Positions 39,383 to 50,617 of a stretch of DNA of 64,000 nt are shown one piece after another. A model generated the notes under the pieces. The model was not told where the DNA came from, did no database searches, and was given only the letters and a program-made list of their open reading frames with translations. Source of the DNA: Acidobacteriota bacterium (GTDB lineage: Bacteria; Actinomycetota; Acidimicrobiia; Acidimicrobiales; RAAP-2); the NCBI GenBank assembly GCA_018971185.1, contig JAGXBH010000006.1, forward strand, positions 1 through 64,000, read 5' to 3'. A program made the translations under genes and the position numbers. How positions within the stretch are numbered: the stretch's first letter is position 1; each line of letters starts with the position of its first letter.

Positions 39383-40159
39383 TCACGGGTAGACCTTGCG
39401 CACGGGAACGACGACGTCGGCGCCGTCGATGTTCACGATCCGCAGCGCGACCCCGTAACTGCGCTGCATCTCCTCGGACTGGATCACGTCGTGTGCGGCG
39501 CCGTCGAGCACGACGCGACCGTGATCGAGCAGCACCATCCGATCCGTGAAGAGGCTCGCCAACGTGAGGTCGTGCAGGGTCGCGATCACCGTCAGCTCGC
39601 ATTCGGCGACCTCCTTCTTGAGCAACTCCAACAGGTCCATCTGGTGACGGACATCGAGCCCGCTGATGGGCTCATCGAGCACCAGCACCCTCGTCGACTG
39701 CGCGAGGGCCCGCGCCAGGACCATCCGCTGGCGCTCACCCCCCGACAGCGAGGTCCCCTCGCGCTCGCGGAACCCCGCGAGCGCGAGGCGCTCGAGCACA
39801 CCATCGACGACGGCGCGATCGCCGGACGATGGTGGTCGCATCACCCCGTGAAACGCGATGCGTCCGAGCGCGACGTACTCGAGCACGCTCATCCCGGTCG
39901 GGATCTGCGGGTGCTGGGGGACGTAGGCCACCAACCGGGCGCGCGCACGTTCCTTGAGGTGGTCCAGGCGCTGCCCGTCGATCGACACGTGACCGCCGTC
40001 GAGGGCCCTCAGCCCCGCCAGGGCCGACACCAGTGACGTCTTGCCGGCCCCGTTGGGTCCGATGATCGTGCACCACGTGCCGCGCGCCACCTCGAGGGAC
40101 ACGTCGTGCACCAACGTCGTCGACCCGGCGCGCAGCTCGACGTGGGACAGCGAGACCAT
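39383..40159 (-). CDS. btuD: cobalamin ABC transporter ATP-binding protein
   Basis: ATPase of a type II (BtuCD/FecCDE) importer. Walker A GPNGAGKTS, Q-loop VPQHPQ, signature LSGGERQRM, Walker B VLVLDEPISGLD and H-loop TLHD. 258 aa from ATG 40159; GTG 40165, overlapping the permease stop, is an alternative. The 219-codon N-terminal extension of the track ORF is antisense-type noise. Cobalamin is assigned because the operon is led by a B12 riboswitch. Confidence 0.93.
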   Translation of the reverse strand: MVSLSHVELRAGSTTLVHDVSLEVARGTWCTIIGPNGAGKTSLVSALAGLRALDGGHVSIDGQRLDHLKERARARLVAYVPQHPQIPTGMSVLEYVALGRIAFHGVMRPPSSGDRAVVDGVLERLALAGFREREGTSLSGGERQRMVLARALAQSTRVLVLDEPISGLDVRHQMDLLELLKKEVAECELTVIATLHDLTLASLFTDRMVLLDHGRVVLDGAAHDVIQSEEMQRSYGVALRIVNIDGADVVVPVRKVYP

Positions 40160-40161
40160 TC

Positions 40162-41196
40162 TCACGTCGTCCCCCAACGCCGCAGGCTCAGGATCACCAC
40201 GAAGACGGGCGCGCCGATGACTGCGGTCACCACGCCGAGCGGCAACTCCGACGGGGCCATCACCGTGCGCGCGAGGGTGTCGCACACGACGAGGAACGCG
40301 GCGCCGAAGACCACCGAGAGGGGAAGGATCCGCCGATACGACGTACCCACGAGCAGGCGGACGATATGGGGCACGATGATGCCCACGAAGCCGATGAGGC
40401 CCACCACCGAGACGATCGCCGCGGTCCCGAGCGACGAGGCGCCCACCACGAGCAGACGGATCGAGCGCACCGACACTCCGAGCGATCGTGCCTCGTCGTC
40501 GCCCACGCTCATGACGTCCAGGGCGCGCGCCGCGAGCAGGCAGACGGCGACGCAGACGCCCACGTAGGGAACCACGATCTCCACCGAGCTCCAACTCGCC
40601 GACGCGAGGGAGCCGAGGAGCCAGATGTAGACGCGCGCGATCGACTGGGTCGAGGACTGCTGCTGTAAGAACGTCTGGGCGCTCGTGAACAGTGCCGAGA
40701 CCGCCACGCCGGCGAGGACCAGGGTCGCCGGCGTCGATCGGATGCCACGCGCTCCGATGACCCACGTCGCGACGACCGCCACCAGCGCGCCCCCGAACGC
40801 CAGCAGCGGTGTCCACGCGGGCACCGAGGTGCCGTTACCGATGTTGACGATGGCGAGCGTGGCGCCCAGGCCCGCCCCCGCCGCGACACCCAATAGATAG
40901 GGGTCGGCGAGCGGATTGCGAAAGACCCCCTGATAGGTCCCGCCCGCCACGGCCAGCATGGCGCCAGCCAGTAGGCCCAGCACCATCCGAGGCGCGCGCA
41001 ACTGCCAGACGATGGTCGACTGCAGGGAGGTCAGGGTCGAATGCCCCCAGCCCAGGTGGCTGAGCGCGTCGCCCACGATGCGCTGCGTGGAGATCGACGT
41101 CGGCCCGACGACCAGCCCGAGGAGGACGGCGAGCACGAGCAGGACGATCGTGGCCACCGTCACGACCAGCACCCGCAACGTGCTCGGCGTCCTCAC
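40162..41196 (-). CDS. btuC: cobalamin ABC transporter permease
   Basis: FecCD/BtuC-type permease, 344 aa with about ten helices. Family motifs LRAPRMVLGLLAGAMLAVAGGTYQGVFRNPLADPYLLGV (the classic R-P-R ... G..Q...RNPLA..LG pattern) and the coupling helix GFVGIIVPHIVRLLVG. Lies between btuF (5 nt) and btuD. Confidence 0.94.
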   Translation of the reverse strand: MRTPSTLRVLVVTVATIVLLVLAVLLGLVVGPTSISTQRIVGDALSHLGWGHSTLTSLQSTIVWQLRAPRMVLGLLAGAMLAVAGGTYQGVFRNPLADPYLLGVAAGAGLGATLAIVNIGNGTSVPAWTPLLAFGGALVAVVATWVIGARGIRSTPATLVLAGVAVSALFTSAQTFLQQQSSTQSIARVYIWLLGSLASASWSSVEIVVPYVGVCVAVCLLAARALDVMSVGDDEARSLGVSVRSIRLLVVGASSLGTAAIVSVVGLIGFVGIIVPHIVRLLVGTSYRRILPLSVVFGAAFLVVCDTLARTVMAPSELPLGVVTAVIGAPVFVVILSLRRWGTT

Positions 41197-41201
41197 GGCG
41201 G

Positions 41202-42128
41202 CTACTTCCAGACTCGGGGGTCGGCGAGGACCCTCTTCACCGCGGTCGTGAGTTGGTTCATCAATAGCCCCAGGCGCGGACCCCAGCGCGACGCCACGTC
41301 ATCGTTCAGATTGACCACGTGCCCGTTCACGACCGCGTTCACCCTCGCGAACCCCGCTCGCGACGCGACCTTGGCCGGCGTGACGTGACAGCACACGGTG
41401 TCGGCCAGGAAGATCAACTTGGGATCGGCACTCACGACGTACTCCGCGCTCAGTTGGGGATACCCCGCGTCCGCGCTCGTCGCGTGGGGGTCGGCGATGT
41501 TCACCACGCCCAGCGACTTCATCAGGGCGCCCACGAAGGTCGAGCTGGTGAGTGAGTAGAAAGTGGGGTCCAACTCGTAGTAGACGCTGACCTTCTTGTG
41601 CGTCGGGTTGTGCACGGAGGCCACGTCGGCACTGATGGTGCGCTGCAGCGACGTCGCCAGGGCGTCAGCGGCGGACCGGTGACCGGTCAGCGACCCCAGC
41701 TGACGGATCTGGGCGAGTGCGCCGGCCAAGGAGGTCGGCGCGTCCTGGGCCACGACCTTGACGCCCAGCCTCGTCAGCTTCTCCATGATCGAATTGGCGT
41801 CGTAGGAGATGATCACGAGATCGGGTTTGGTCGCCGGCGACCCCGGGGTCGACCTGCAGATTCCGATGATCGACTCGACGCTGGGATTGAGGGCGTTGAT
41901 CCGCTTGGTCGGCAGTCCGCGGGTCGGGTAATTGGAGTCCGAATCGACCGCCTGGACCTGGGGTCCCGCCCCGATGGCGTAGAGCGTCTCGGTCGCGGTG
42001 GGCGACAAGGACACGACGCACGACGGTCGCGCTGGCGCCGCGGCGTGCGCGGCGGTGGCGGAACCAGCCAGGGGGACGGCGATCGATCCGACGATGAGGG
42101 CCAGTGCGACCCGGGGGACCTTGAACAT
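41202..42128 (-). CDS. btuF: cobalamin ABC transporter substrate-binding protein
   Basis: Periplasmic-binding-protein fold for the BtuCD importer: signal peptide ([23 protein letters not shown]) without a lipobox, then [18 protein letters not shown] and the [19 protein letters not shown] and ELDPTFYS segments of the BtuF/FhuD group. 308 aa. AAGGAG ribosome site lies inside a predicted helix linked to the upstream B12 riboswitch. How it is tethered to the cell without a lipid anchor is unclear. Confidence 0.93.
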   Translation of the reverse strand: MFKVPRVALALIVGSIAVPLAGSATAAHAAAPARPSCVVSLSPTATETLYAIGAGPQVQAVDSDSNYPTRGLPTKRINALNPSVESIIGICRSTPGSPATKPDLVIISYDANSIMEKLTRLGVKVVAQDAPTSLAGALAQIRQLGSLTGHRSAADALATSLQRTISADVASVHNPTHKKVSVYYELDPTFYSLTSSTFVGALMKSLGVVNIADPHATSADAGYPQLSAEYVVSADPKLIFLADTVCCHVTPAKVASRAGFARVNAVVNGHVVNLNDDVASRWGPRLGLLMNQLTTAVKRVLADPRVWK

Positions 42129-42175
42129 GGATATCTCCTTTCCGTCGAAGTGGTGGGGACGACGGATGGATATCC
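42129..42175 (-). promoter_or_regulatory. expression platform enclosing the btuF ribosome site
   Basis: Two nested helices: outer GGATATC pairs with GATATCC, inner TCCGTCG pairs with CGACGGA (12-base loop). The AAGGAG of btuF lies in the bulge between them, next to the ATG. This would expose or hide the ribosome site and fits translational control by the riboswitch above. Confidence 0.6.
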
Positions 42176-42199
42176 GAACGACCGCCCTTTACCTCGAGA

Positions 42200-42325
42200 G
42201 CTGTCTTCACAATCTCCTCGTCGCAGGCGACCTGGCTTCGTGGACGTGGTCCACTTACAGTTGCGGGACAGCGTTGGAATCTCACCAACTTCGCTGCTCC
42301 GAGGCACCCCGACTCTAGCGCGTGG
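42200..42325 (-). promoter_or_regulatory. cobalamin riboswitch
   Basis: The minus strand contains GGTGCC, the core AAGTTGGTGAGATTCCAACG, CTGTCCCGCAACTGTAA and the B12 box GAAGCCAGGTCGCCTGC (42223-42239), in the order of the cobalamin riboswitch consensus. The segment between core and B12 box is a single short hairpin (GTGGAC-CAC-GTCCAC), so the peripheral domain is compact. It leads btuFCD. Confidence 0.93.
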
Positions 42326-42357
42326 CGCGTGTCGGGGCGTGGTGAGGATGGCGTGGG

Positions 42358-42374
42358 CGCCGACAGAGTCGGCG
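42358..42374 (-). terminator. hairpin just after argS
   Basis: CGCCGAC-AGA-GTCGGCG, a perfect 7-bp stem starting 3 nt after the argS stop. No T-tract follows, so it may be a 3'-end protecting or U-less terminator. Confidence 0.4.
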
Positions 42375-42377
42375 GGG

Positions 42378-44093
42378 TCACATCTGCTCGGGGGCCTCGA
42401 TGCCGAGGAGGGAGAGTCCCAGACGCAGGGTCCGCGCGGTGAGATCACAGAGAGCCAGGCGCTCGGTGCGGCTCGGCTCGGGGGCGCTCAGGACGGGACA
42501 GGCTTCGTAGAACGTCGTGAACCGCTGGGCGAGCTCGAAGAGGTATCCGCTCAGTCGGTGCGGGTGCAGGGTGGCCATGGCGGCGTCGACGGCCTCGGGG
42601 AAGGCGATCAGACCCCGCGCCAGGTCGCGCTCCGCGTCGGCACCGAGCGAGAACCTCGCGGCGCGAGGGTCCCACGCCGTCCCCAGGCGACGGAAGATCG
42701 AGCGCAACCGAGCGTGCGCGTACTGCAGATAGGGACCCGTGTCGCCCTCGAAGGCGATCATGCGCTCGAGGTCGAACACGTAGTCGCGCTGGCGGTCGTT
42801 GGACAGGTCGGCGTACTTGATCGCGGCGCGCGCGATCTGCGTGGCGAGTTGGTGTCGCTGCTCGGGGGAAAGGTCCTGAGAGCGCTGGACCAGCGCCGCC
42901 TCCGCGCGCTCGGTGGCCTCATCGAGCAGGTCGATCAGCTTGATGGTCTCCCCCGATCGGGTCTTGAACATCTTGCGGTCGGGACCGAGCACGTTGCCGA
43001 AGGCCACGTGCTCGCAGCGCAGCGCGGCGGGCAGCCACCCCGCGGCGCGCGCCACGGCGAAGACCATCTCGAAGTGCTGACTCTGGGGGGCGCCCACCAC
43101 GTAGAGCAACTCGTCGGCGTGGAGGTGGTCGACGCGATCGCGGATCGCCGCGAGGTCGGTCGCGGCGTAACCGAACCCCTCGTCGCTCTTCTTGACGATG
43201 AGCGGCAACGGCTCGCCCTCGCGATTGGTGAAGCCCTCGGGGAACACGCACAGCGCGCCCGCGCTCTCGACCAGGAGCCCCGCGGCGTCGAGGTCGGTGA
43301 CGACGGCGTCGAGCATGTCGTTGTAGTACGACTCGCCCACGACGTCGTCGGGGGTGAGCGTCACGTCGAGCGCGCTGTACACCTCGGCGAAGTAGGCCAC
43401 CGACTCGTCCACCAGGATCTGCCAGAGTCGACGGGTCTCGGGGTCGCCGCCCTGCAGGGACACCACCCGCTGACGACTGCGCTCGCGGAAGTCCTCGTCG
43501 GACTCGAACTTCACCCGCGCGGCGCGGTAGAAGCCGTCGAGGTCGCCGATCGACAGCGCGGCCATCGCGGTCGCCTCGCCCAGGTCGACCAGGTGTTCGA
43601 TGAGCATCCCGAAGGGCGTGCCCCAGTCGCCCACGTGGCTACGAGCCACGACCGAATAGCCACGGAAGCGGTAGATGCGCGCCAGGGCGTCGCCGATGAC
43701 CGTCGAACGCAGGTGCCCGACGTGCATCTCCTTGGCGACGTTGGGCGCCGAATAGTCGATGACCGCCGTGCGGGGGGTGAGCGTCGCCACCCCGAGTCGC
43801 TCGTCATCCAACAGGGCGCGCAGGGTCTCGTCGAGGTACTCCGACGTGAGGGTCAGGTTGAGGAAGCCCGGGCCGGCCACCTCGACCTCGGCCACTCCCG
43901 AGAGGTCGAGCACGTCGAGGACACGCTGGGCCATCTCGCGCGGCGCCATCCCCTGGGACTTGGCGAGCGCCATGATCCCGTTGGCCTGATAGTCGCCTCG
44001 ATCCGACGGCCGAAGGACGGGGTCGGCGCCCACCACCACGTGGTCGAAGGCGCTCTGCAGTCGGCTGAGGAGTACGTCGTAGGGGCAAGTCAT
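42378..44093 (-). CDS. argS: arginyl-tRNA synthetase
   Basis: Class I synthetase. HIGH-type motif [13 protein letters not shown], the KMSKS equivalent [11 protein letters not shown], and the C-terminal DALR anticodon-binding domain. ATG 44093 (MTCPYDVLL) has GGGAG upstream; the track start adds 16 residues. 571 aa. In M. tuberculosis argS also precedes lysA, but here btuFCD, pyk and tRNA-Arg lie between. Confidence 0.96.
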   Translation of the reverse strand: MTCPYDVLLSRLQSAFDHVVVGADPVLRPSDRGDYQANGIMALAKSQGMAPREMAQRVLDVLDLSGVAEVEVAGPGFLNLTLTSEYLDETLRALLDDERLGVATLTPRTAVIDYSAPNVAKEMHVGHLRSTVIGDALARIYRFRGYSVVARSHVGDWGTPFGMLIEHLVDLGEATAMAALSIGDLDGFYRAARVKFESDEDFRERSRQRVVSLQGGDPETRRLWQILVDESVAYFAEVYSALDVTLTPDDVVGESYYNDMLDAVVTDLDAAGLLVESAGALCVFPEGFTNREGEPLPLIVKKSDEGFGYAATDLAAIRDRVDHLHADELLYVVGAPQSQHFEMVFAVARAAGWLPAALRCEHVAFGNVLGPDRKMFKTRSGETIKLIDLLDEATERAEAALVQRSQDLSPEQRHQLATQIARAAIKYADLSNDRQRDYVFDLERMIAFEGDTGPYLQYAHARLRSIFRRLGTAWDPRAARFSLGADAERDLARGLIAFPEAVDAAMATLHPHRLSGYLFELAQRFTTFYEACPVLSAPEPSRTERLALCDLTARTLRLGLSLLGIEAPEQM

Positions 44094-44171
44094 CGTCGTA
44101 TTCTCCCACTTGCCCCGCACGCGCGGGCGCCAGGCCCCCACGCGCGAGGCAAAAAGGGGCAGAATGGTGTC

Positions 44172-46853
44172 ATGACCCCTTCCCTCAACTCCTTCAACGC
44201 GCTCGACAGCCTGGACGTGAACGGACGCACCCTGCAGTACTACTCGTTGCGCGCCAGTGGCCTCAGCGCCTTCGCCATCGACCGTCTGCCCTATTCGATC
44301 AAGGTCCTACTCGAGAACCTGCTGCGTCACGAGGACGGCGTCAAGGTGACCGCGTCGGACATCGAGGCGCTGGCCCGGTGGAGCGAGACACCCACCCGCC
44401 ACGGCGAGGCCGCCGGCGACGAGGCCAAGGAGATCGCTTTCACCCCCGAGAGGGTCCTGATGCAGGACCTGACCGGCGTGCCCGCCGTGGTGGACCTGGC
44501 CTCGATGCGCGACGCGATCATCGCGCTCGGCGGCGACCCGGCCAAGATCAATCCCCTCGTCCCCGTGGAGTTGGTCATCGACCACTCGGTGATCCTGGAG
44601 CGCACGGGAACGCCCGAGAGCTACGACCAGAACGTGGCCATCGAGTACGGACGCAACATCGAGCGCTACACGTTCCTCAAGTGGGCCCAGAGCAGTTTCG
44701 ACCAGTTCCGCGTCGTCCCCCCGGGGATGGGAATCTGCCATCAGGTCAACCTCGAACACCTCGCGCGAGTCGTCTTCGAGAACCAGGGAGTGGCGTACCT
44801 CGACACCGTGGTCGGTACCGATTCGCACACCACCATGGTCAATGGGCTGGGCGTGCTCGGCTGGGGCGTCGGGGGCATCGAGGCCGAGGCCGGGATGCTG
44901 GGCCAGCCGACCTCGATGTTGATCCCGCCCGTCGTCGGGTTGCGCCTCTCGGGCGCGACGCGCGAGGGTGTCACCGCGACCGACGTCGTTCTCACCATCA
45001 CCGAGCTGCTGCGACGCCAGGGCGTGGTCGGCAAGTTCGTCGAGGCCTACGGACCGGGCGTATCGTCGCTCTCGCTCGAAACGCGCGCCACCATCGGCAA
45101 TATGTCGCCCGAGTACGGCGCCACCTGCGCCATCTTCCCGATCGACCAGGTCACCCTGGACTACCTGGCCTTCACCGGTCGTCCCGCGGCCCAACTCGCT
45201 CTGGTGGAGTCGTACGCCAGGGCCCAGGGTCTCTGGCACAGTGCCGAGTCGCCCGAGCCCACGTACTCCGAGTACGTGGAACTCGATCTGGCGAGCGTCG
45301 AACCCAGTCTGGCCGGGCCCAAGCGCCCCCAGGACCGCGTGTCACTCTCGGGGGCGCGCGGCGCCTTCCGCAACGCCCTCGGACGCGAACCCAAGGAGGT
45401 GCTGGGCGTGGAGGCCGCGGCGCACCTGCGTGACGGCGCCGTGACGGTGGCCGCGATCACGTCGTGCACCAACACGTCCAACCCTTCGGTGCTCGTGGCC
45501 GCGGGCCTCGTCGCCAAGGCCGCCGTCGAACGCGGTGTCACCGTCAAGCCGTGGGTGAAGACGTCGCTCGCGCCGGGCAGTCGCGTGGTGATGGACTACC
45601 TCGAGCGCGCCCAGCTGGTCGGGCCGCTGGACCAACTCGGTTTCTACCTTGCGGGATACGGCTGTACGACGTGCATCGGCAACACCGGACCCCTCCTCGA
45701 CGGCGTCTCCGACGCGGTCAACGAACACGATCTCTCCGTGGTGTCGGTGCTGTCGGGCAACCGCAACTTCGAAGGGCGCATCCACCCCGACGTGAAGCAG
45801 AACTTCCTCGCCTCGCCGCCGCTGGTCGTGGCCTACGCGCTGGCCGGCACCATCGACATCGACCTCTCCAGCGAGCCCCTCGGCGTGGACCGCGACGGAG
45901 CGGCGGTGTTCCTCGCCGACCTGTGGCCGAGCGACGCCGAGGTCGCCGCGGCCGTTCGCGCCTCGATCACGCCCGAGATGTTCGAAGAGCGCTACGCCAG
46001 CGCCTTCAGCGGCGACGAGAGATGGCAGGGCGTGCCGACCACCAACGCCGTCACGTACGCGTGGGACGACCGTTCCACGTACGTGAAGCTACCCCCGTAC
46101 TTCGAGGGCCTCACCATGGAGCCGGGTCTGGTGCGCGACATCGACAACGCTCGCGTGCTGGCGAAGTTGGGCGATTCGGTCACGACGGACCACATCTCCC
46201 CCGCCGGCAACATCCGCCCCAACGTCCCCGCGGGTCGTTACCTGACCGACGGGGGTGTGTCGCCCGCCGACTTCAACAGCTACGGGACTCGGCGCGGCAA
46301 CCACGAGGTCATGGTGCGCGGCACCTTCGCCAACATCCGGCTTCGCAATCAGCTGGCGCCCGGCACCGAGGGCGGTGTCACCCGCAAGTTACCCGAAGGC
46401 ACCGAGATGTCCATCTTCGACGCCGCCATGGCCTACCAGGCCGAGGGGACGCCGTTGTTGATCATCGGGGGCAAGGAGTACGGCAGCGGCTCGAGTCGTG
46501 ACTGGGCCGCCAAGGGCACCAAGCTCCTGGGCGTCAAGGCCGTCCTGGTCGAGAGCTTCGAGCGCATCCACCGGTCCAATCTGGTGGGCATGGGCGTCCT
46601 ACCACTGCAATTCCTGGCGGGCGAGTCCGCCGCGACGTACGGCCTCGAGGGCGACGAGAGCTACTCGGTGCGCGGCCTCGACGCGCTCAACCGCGGTGAG
46701 ACCATCAGCCGAGTGACCGTCGATGTGGTGCGCCCCAACGCCGAGCGGCTCTCCTTCGAGGTGCGCCTGCGCATCGACACGCCCACCGAGGCCGAGTACT
46801 ACCGGCACGGCGGCGTCCTCAACTTCGTGCTGCGACAGTTGGCCCAGGCCTAG
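44172..46853 (+). CDS. acnA: aconitate hydratase A
   Basis: Interconverts citrate and isocitrate in the TCA cycle. AcnA/IRP-type, 893 aa: [27 protein letters not shown], iron-sulfur cysteines in [10 protein letters not shown] and [10 protein letters not shown], and swivel domain motif [16 protein letters not shown] 44172 follows AAGGGG; the 1751-aa track ORF extends into sequence antisense to argS and btuF. It ends overlapping the convergent SulP stop (CTAG). Confidence 0.97.
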   Translation: MTPSLNSFNALDSLDVNGRTLQYYSLRASGLSAFAIDRLPYSIKVLLENLLRHEDGVKVTASDIEALARWSETPTRHGEAAGDEAKEIAFTPERVLMQDLTGVPAVVDLASMRDAIIALGGDPAKINPLVPVELVIDHSVILERTGTPESYDQNVAIEYGRNIERYTFLKWAQSSFDQFRVVPPGMGICHQVNLEHLARVVFENQGVAYLDTVVGTDSHTTMVNGLGVLGWGVGGIEAEAGMLGQPTSMLIPPVVGLRLSGATREGVTATDVVLTITELLRRQGVVGKFVEAYGPGVSSLSLETRATIGNMSPEYGATCAIFPIDQVTLDYLAFTGRPAAQLALVESYARAQGLWHSAESPEPTYSEYVELDLASVEPSLAGPKRPQDRVSLSGARGAFRNALGREPKEVLGVEAAAHLRDGAVTVAAITSCTNTSNPSVLVAAGLVAKAAVERGVTVKPWVKTSLAPGSRVVMDYLERAQLVGPLDQLGFYLAGYGCTTCIGNTGPLLDGVSDAVNEHDLSVVSVLSGNRNFEGRIHPDVKQNFLASPPLVVAYALAGTIDIDLSSEPLGVDRDGAAVFLADLWPSDAEVAAAVRASITPEMFEERYASAFSGDERWQGVPTTNAVTYAWDDRSTYVKLPPYFEGLTMEPGLVRDIDNARVLAKLGDSVTTDHISPAGNIRPNVPAGRYLTDGGVSPADFNSYGTRRGNHEVMVRGTFANIRLRNQLAPGTEGGVTRKLPEGTEMSIFDAAMAYQAEGTPLLIIGGKEYGSGSSRDWAAKGTKLLGVKAVLVESFERIHRSNLVGMGVLPLQFLAGESAATYGLEGDESYSVRGLDALNRGETISRVTVDVVRPNAERLSFEVRLRIDTPTEAEYYRHGGVLNFVLRQLAQA

Positions 46854-48556
46854 TTCGACCGCATCACGTGGGTGGCCGCGGCGTCCACGCTGTCGTAGTT
46901 CCTCAGACCCCGTAGCGCCTCGTCGGGCGCGCTCGCCAGCGAGCGTCGCAAGGCCTCGTTGGCGCGCGCGAAGGACAGTGTGATGTGCTCGTGGTCTAGG
47001 TCGCGGGCGATCTGTCCCAGGGTGGCCAGGGCGGTGAAGTCGACGTCGGAGATCGCCACCGCGTCCAGCACCACGTGTCGGGTCTTGGGGTGTTGGTGCA
47101 TCAAGTCGTGCAACTCACGGCGAAAGACGCCGGCGTTGGCGAAGAACAGGTCCTCGTCGAAGAAGATCGCCAGGACGTGGTCGACCCCCTCGACCGACTT
47201 CGCGTCGTAGGGCTCCCAACTCGTCGTACCGCGTCGACGCCCGAGCTCCACCATGCGTGGTCGCGCCGAGCGCCACATCTGGGCCAGGATGGCCAGGGCG
47301 ACGGCGAGGGCGAGCCCCAGTTCGACGCCCAAGAAAATCACGCCGACCACGGCCACGAGAGCGAAGACGAACTCCACCCGACTCGTGCGCCAGATGCTGC
47401 GCAGCCGCGACACCTTGACCAGGCGGCCCGCGATGAACAACAAGATGCCCGCCAACGAGGCCAGCGGGATCGTCCGCGCGTTCCCGGCGAGCGGTGAGAG
47501 GAGTAGGGCGCCGCCCCCCGCCACCATGGCCACGAGCTTGGTCCGTCCCCCGGCGAGCTGTGAGACCGTGGTGCGCGCGGGCGAGGCGTCCACGGGGATC
47601 GTGCCGAGGAGTCCCGCCGCCACGTTGGCCACGCCGATACCCACGAAGTCGCGACTGAGGTCGTCGGCCACGCCGATCTCGTCCGCCGACGACCGGGCCG
47701 TCGCCGCACTCTGGCTCATGATCACCACCACGAGGGTCAGCGACGTCGTGACGATGACGCCCCAGTCGTGCAGCGAGAACCACGCCAGTCGCCAGTGCGG
47801 CCAACCGACGCTCACCGATCCCAGCACCTGCACTCCGTGATGCCCGAGGCCGAGGGCCGACGAGAGCACCGCGCCGGCGCACACCGCGGCGAGCGCCCAC
47901 GGTAGTCGGGGGTTCACCACCTCGCCGACCACCATGATCCCCAGTGTCGCCACCGCGAGGCCGGTGGACCACCCGCTCACCTGGCCCCAGTGATGACCCA
48001 GCGAGGCGAGACGCTGCAGCAGCGAATCACCGCCCGACGCCACTCCCAACGCGTGGGGTAGCTGATGGACCACGATGATGACGCCGATACCGGCCAGGAA
48101 TCCCGTGACGATCGGCACCGACATGAAGTCCGCGAGCCAGCCGAGACGGAACAGTCCCACCACCATCACCAAGATCCCCGTCACCACCGCCGTGGCCGCC
48201 ACCACCGCGTAGTACTGAGGGGAATCGGGCAGCGCGATGCGTAGCAGGGCGACCGCGAAGAGCGGCGCGATGGTCGAGTCCGCGCCCACCGACACGATGG
48301 GGTTGGACCCGAAGAAGATGAAGGCGACGGTCGCCGCGATGAAGGCGATCATCGCGGCGAACGCGGGTACCCCCGCCAGCTGCGACGTGGCCAACTGCTC
48401 GGGGATGGCGATGGCCAGGAGCGTCACGCCCGCGAGGACCTGCCCCGGGGCGTTGTGGCGGGTGACCCCCTTGAGGAGGTCGCTGATGGCGTGCGAGGCG
48501 ATGCGCTCGCCAATCGGGATGCGTTCGTTGTGGTCGCTCGGCGACGGTCGCGCCAT
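46850..48556 (-). CDS. SulP/SLC26 family anion transporter with STAS domain
   Basis: A 568-aa permease: membrane domain with about 12-14 helices (e.g. [27 protein letters not shown], which matches the SulP consensus of an N-terminal AIP motif) and a C-terminal STAS domain from about residue 450 ([18 protein letters not shown]). SulP proteins carry sulfate, bicarbonate or dicarboxylates; the substrate is not visible. It is not next to the cys genes. ATG start. Confidence 0.9.
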   Translation of the reverse strand: MARPSPSDHNERIPIGERIASHAISDLLKGVTRHNAPGQVLAGVTLLAIAIPEQLATSQLAGVPAFAAMIAFIAATVAFIFFGSNPIVSVGADSTIAPLFAVALLRIALPDSPQYYAVVAATAVVTGILVMVVGLFRLGWLADFMSVPIVTGFLAGIGVIIVVHQLPHALGVASGGDSLLQRLASLGHHWGQVSGWSTGLAVATLGIMVVGEVVNPRLPWALAAVCAGAVLSSALGLGHHGVQVLGSVSVGWPHWRLAWFSLHDWGVIVTTSLTLVVVIMSQSAATARSSADEIGVADDLSRDFVGIGVANVAAGLLGTIPVDASPARTTVSQLAGGRTKLVAMVAGGGALLLSPLAGNARTIPLASLAGILLFIAGRLVKVSRLRSIWRTSRVEFVFALVAVVGVIFLGVELGLALAVALAILAQMWRSARPRMVELGRRRGTTSWEPYDAKSVEGVDHVLAIFFDEDLFFANAGVFRRELHDLMHQHPKTRHVVLDAVAISDVDFTALATLGQIARDLDHEHITLSFARANEALRRSLASAPDEALRGLRNYDSVDAAATHVMRSN

Positions 48557-48580
48557 GGGACCACCCTAAACCCGGTGCGA

Positions 48581-49318
48581 TCAGGCGGTGTTGACCACCC
48601 GGAAGGTCTCACCCAGTCGTTCGGGCCCCAAGCCGGCCGCGAGGGCGTTAGCGCTCGCCCAGTTGCGCATCGTTTCTTCGAGGTCGTCGCGATGACCCAC
48701 CTGCGAGACGTGCGAGCGCAGGGCGGCGAGTTTGGTCGAGAAGCTGTCGGTGATGTCCACCACCAGGTTGGGGGAGTTCCCCCCCACCCAGACCGTCGCC
48801 ACCGCGTGGGGGGCGTACCCCTCGGCCAGGAGTTCCGGAAAGGCGTGGGGGTTGCGGGCGTCGGGGTAGACCGCACGCAGTGTCGCCTCGCCCGCCGCCA
48901 GGTGATCGGGGTGCGACGCGTAGATGCGCTCGTAGTTCCGCTCAGGACTCTGGGTGATCACCAGGTCCGGTCGGTGCTCACGGATGACCCGAGCGATGGC
49001 CTTGCGCAGTTCGAGCGTGGGCTCGACCTGACCATCGGGCCAGCGCAGGAAGGTCAACTTCGTCACGCCCACCACCGCCGCGGCCGCGGTCTGCTCGGAC
49101 TCGCGAACCTCGGCGCGCTCCTGCTTGGTCAAGGTGGACTCGTCGCCCCCGGCGTCGCCCGAGGTGACAAGACAGTACGCCACATCCACGCCCTGACTCG
49201 TGAGGACGGCCATCGTGCCGGCCATGCCGAAATCGATGTCGTCGGGGTGCGCCACCACTACGAGCGCACGCTGGATGAGCGGGTCGGGCTGGTGGACCTT
49301 CAGCACGGTGTCGCTCAC
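48581..49318 (-). CDS. PIG-L (LmbE-like) family deacetylase
   Basis: Zinc-dependent N-acetylglucosaminyl deacetylase family (MshB/Mca relatives). Metal motif AHPDDIDFGMAGT, in which Asp takes the position usually held by Glu, followed by SGDAGGDEST and the second metal region (YASHPDHLAAGEA). GTG 49318 overlaps the helicase stop (GTGA), giving 245 aa; the longer track ORF is shadow. Substrate unknown, mycothiol pathway conceivable but unsupported here. Confidence 0.88.
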   Translation of the reverse strand: MSDTVLKVHQPDPLIQRALVVVAHPDDIDFGMAGTMAVLTSQGVDVAYCLVTSGDAGGDESTLTKQERAEVRESEQTAAAAVVGVTKLTFLRWPDGQVEPTLELRKAIARVIREHRPDLVITQSPERNYERIYASHPDHLAAGEATLRAVYPDARNPHAFPELLAEGYAPHAVATVWVGGNSPNLVVDITDSFSTKLAALRSHVSQVGHRDDLEETMRNWASANALAAGLGPERLGETFRVVNTA

Positions 49319-50562
49319 GAGGCTGCGGACTCCTTGGTCGGGTCCCACGTCGCGAGGTCCTTCAGTCGAACGTCGTTCGAGAACACCTCCACGATGGGTC
49401 GCTTCATGGCGAGGCGTCGCATGATGACCTCGGCCTCGATCACCTGGTTCCACAGCAGCAGTGAGACCACCACCCCCGTCGAGCCGGCCCGCGCGGTGCG
49501 ACCGGATCGGTGCAGGTACGCCTTGTGGTCCTCGGGCGGGTCGAAGTGCATCACGCAGTCCACGCCGTCGATGTGCAGGCCGCGCGCCGCGACGTCGGTC
49601 GCGACGAGCACCGGAAGCTTGTCCGCACTGAAGTCGGCCAGGGCCTTCTCACGCTGGCTCTGTCGCAGGTCCCCGTGGATCGCCGCCGCGTCGACGCCCT
49701 CCTTGTGGAGTTGCTCGACCAGACGGTCCGCGCCGCGCTTGGTCCGACAGAAGATGATCGTCTTGTCGAAGGAGTTGCAGATGGCCGCCGCCACCTTGAT
49801 GCGGTCCATCTGGTGCACGTTCAAGAAGTGGTGCACCATGAGCGAGACCGTCTGGGTGTCGCTCGCCACCTCGTGGAAGACCGGGTCCGTGAGGTAGCGC
49901 TTCACGAGCCGGTCGATCGCACCGTCGAGCGTCGCCGAGAACAGCAATGTCTGGTGCGGGTGCTGGGCGATGCGCCGCAGCACCCATTCGACCTGGGGCA
50001 TGAAGCCCATGTCGGCCATGCGGTCGGCCTCGTCGAGCACCAGGACGTCGAGACCCTCGACGTTGAGCTCGCCGCGATCACCCAGGTCGATCAGTCGACC
50101 CGGGGTCGCGATGATCACGTCGCACCCCTTGCGCAGTGACTTCACCTGTCGTTCGATGTCGGCGCCGCCGTAGACGGCGTTCACGTGCAACCCGAGGGCG
50201 GCGCCCAGTGGCTCGAGCACCTCGTGCACCTGCACCGCGAGTTCGCGCGTGGGCAACAGGACCAGGCCCCGCGGTCGCGCCGCGGCACCCTCGCCCCTCT
50301 CGAGCCGCGCACTGGCCGCGACGCGCTGGAGCAGCGGCAGGCCGAAGCCGAGGGTCTTGCCCGAGCCGGTCTTGGCCTTGCCGCACACGTCGCGGCCGGC
50401 GAGGGCGTCGTGGATCGTCATGGCCTGGATGGGGAAGGCGGTGGTGATGCCCTGGGCGGACAGGACGGCGACGAGTCCCTCGGCCACGCCCAATTCGGCG
50501 AACGTCTTCTTCGTGTCGTACGAGTCCTGGGACACGGCGGTCGGGACGGTTTCACTACTCAT
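49315..50562 (-). CDS. DEAD-box RNA helicase, RhlE-like
   Basis: ATP-dependent RNA helicase with Q motif (GITTAFPIQAMTI), Walker A AKTGSGKT, LDEADRMADMGF (DEAD), SAT (LLFSATLDG), and HRSGRTARAG in domain 2. Short C-terminal tail, 415 aa from ATG 50562 (MSSETVPTAV). Two hairpins lie in its upstream region. Coupled to the PIG-L gene by GTGA overlap. Confidence 0.93.
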   Translation of the reverse strand: MSSETVPTAVSQDSYDTKKTFAELGVAEGLVAVLSAQGITTAFPIQAMTIHDALAGRDVCGKAKTGSGKTLGFGLPLLQRVAASARLERGEGAAARPRGLVLLPTRELAVQVHEVLEPLGAALGLHVNAVYGGADIERQVKSLRKGCDVIIATPGRLIDLGDRGELNVEGLDVLVLDEADRMADMGFMPQVEWVLRRIAQHPHQTLLFSATLDGAIDRLVKRYLTDPVFHEVASDTQTVSLMVHHFLNVHQMDRIKVAAAICNSFDKTIIFCRTKRGADRLVEQLHKEGVDAAAIHGDLRQSQREKALADFSADKLPVLVATDVAARGLHIDGVDCVMHFDPPEDHKAYLHRSGRTARAGSTGVVVSLLLWNQVIEAEVIMRRLAMKRPIVEVFSNDVRLKDLATWDPTKESAAS

Positions 50563-50617
50563 GGGCCTACGGTCGTTTCTCGGTCGGACCCGGAACCGGC
50601 GTTCGTAAGGAGGGCCC

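Noticed and set aside
38240-40036. 598-aa plus-strand ORF
   Set aside because: Antisense to pyk and btuD; no domain recognised.
41598-44171. 858-codon open extension ahead of aconitase in the 1751-aa track ORF
   Set aside because: It is antisense to argS and btuF, low in family similarity, and arises from GC-rich codon bias; aconitase begins at the ATG with a ribosome site at 44172.
49315-49453. Longer start for the PIG-L protein
   Set aside because: Would overlap the helicase by 139 nt with Arg-rich sequence; GTG at 49318 with GTGA coupling is more natural.
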